From positions 62,001 to 126,000 of the forward strand of contig QANZ01053553.1 in the NCBI GenBank assembly GCA_003254925.1: DNA of 64,000 nt, in the 5' to 3' direction. Numbering within the stretch: position 1 is the stretch's first letter; each line of letters opens with the position of its first letter. The notes below the pieces were generated by a model that was not told the DNA's origin, ran no database searches, and was given only the letters and a program-made list of their open reading frames with translations. Positions 63,132-64,000 of this stretch are shown here, piece by piece. The position numbers and the translations under genes are program-made. This DNA comes from Chamaecrista fasciculata. Taxonomy: Eukaryota > Streptophyta > Magnoliopsida > Fabales > Fabaceae.

Positions 63132-64000
63132 AATTGTTATTTGTTTTGGTACAAAAGTTATAGCTCTGCTTCCACTACAAAGCAAGGTTCCTAAGCCCCA
63201 AGGAGAAAGGGAAATGTTATAAAGGAAGAAGAGTAGTAAGAAGAGAAAAAAAGAATTATAGTTCAAAGAAAGGGATTGGTTATGTTAATTTATTCTACAT
63301 CTTGCCTTACTTGGCGGTTCAAGTGTAAGATAAAATAGGTCATAACTAGTCTTGTTGAACTGATTTTGGAGGGTATAGTCTAGCATGAATAATTTAAGAA
63401 TAAACTTATTTTTTAGTCTTTAAATTTATCTCAAAATAATGATTTAGTCTCTAAATATTGAAGATACATGATCACTCATTTAGTCATTTTCTAACAAGTA
63501 TTAACTGTTTAGTCTTTAGTCTTTACACATAATATTTTAGAGACTAAATTGTCAATATTTGTAAAACAAAATCAAGGGTCAAAAAATGTATTTCTAATAT
63601 TTAAAAACTAAATTTTAGTTTTCAAATAAATTCAGGTTCAAAAAATAGGCATTTTCATTATTTAATTATGATCCCTAGATTATTGATGATGTGACCTGAT
63701 TAATTCCATATGAGCATGTCACAATGTTCCAACAGGCAGATTTTTATTTATTACGAGAATTTGTACCCATTTGAAACTGCCTCGGACTCATTTTATTGCT
63801 TTATTTTACTTTTGAATTCAGGACTCATTTTATTGCTTGGATTTATGAAAGAAATGATGTCATTGTTTCTCATACTTACCTTTTAACCATAGTTCAAACT
63901 TCAAACAGACTACGCTAGCTTACTGGGTTTGTATGGGAATGTCAAATGTGTCATCATGTATCATAGGTCACTTTTTGAAGTAATAAAGTCTCTATAATGA
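63132..64000. other. PMT 3' UTR and right-edge intergenic DNA
   Basis: 3' UTR to about 63350. A foldback of family B occupies 63403-63653. The remainder to 64000 shows no gene. Confidence 0.5.
63403..63653. mobile_element. Foldback element, family B
   Basis: 'ctttaaatttatctcaaaat' at the left faces 'gttttcaaataaattcagg' at the right; 'gatttagtctctaaatatt' faces 'aatatttaaaaactaaattt'. Same family as 31700-31920. The centre holds 'ttagagactaaattgtcaat'. Confidence 0.55.

Overview
This is a nuclear window from a eudicot plant draft assembly. Genes have many short, AT-rich GT-AG introns, the encoded proteins match plant-specific families (RABH, PMEI, expansin-like B, plant PMT methyltransferases), and the intergenic DNA is full of short plant transposons. 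There is one large N gap (7900..8881) and two single Ns (20877, 56786). The species cannot be read from the sequence.

Nine protein genes can be supported. From left to right: the 5' half of the nonsense-mediated-decay helicase UPF1 (minus, runs off the left edge); two single-exon secreted invertase/pectin-methylesterase inhibitors (plus, 13.8 kb and 23.4 kb); a RAB6-type GTPase of the RABH1 class (plus, six exons); an expansin-like B protein (minus, five exons); a membrane-anchored two-SANT MYB of the maMYB type (plus, one exon); a small conserved-looking protein of unknown function with a 3' UTR intron (plus); a VPS55 homologue (minus, four coding exons); a Man1/Src1 C-terminal-domain inner-nuclear-membrane-type protein (plus, ten exons); and a PMT2-like pectin methyltransferase family protein (plus, six exons). 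All multi-exon models given here join in frame. They act mainly in RNA surveillance, Golgi/endosome trafficking (RABH1, VPS55), the cell wall (PMEI, EXLB, PMT) and ER/nuclear membranes (maMYB, MSC protein). They are not an operon or cluster. The order UPF1, PMEI, maMYB, MSC recalls the Arabidopsis chromosome 5 region At5g45-47.

The accessory DNA is the most unusual part. More than fifteen short foldback (inverted-repeat) elements are scattered between genes and in introns. Several have exact 9- or 10-bp target-site duplications, so they look like non-autonomous Mutator-like elements. Their arms are built from recurring motifs of the type TTTGGTCCC or TTTGGTACC. The largest (18280..20457) carries telomere-like CCCTAAA tracts in both arms and a GC-rich, exon-like core. 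Another (41487..42558) carries gene-like cargo.

A second group is a small Helitron-like family. It starts with TC, has a strong 3' hairpin, ends in CTAG and sits between A and T. One pair lies head to head, one copy lies in a UPF1 intron, and one abuts the N gap. Two hAT-like elements (one nested in a foldback), three Au-type SINE copies (two with 17-18 bp duplications) and one possible further SINE complete the picture. No CRISPR array, rRNA or tRNA gene was seen.
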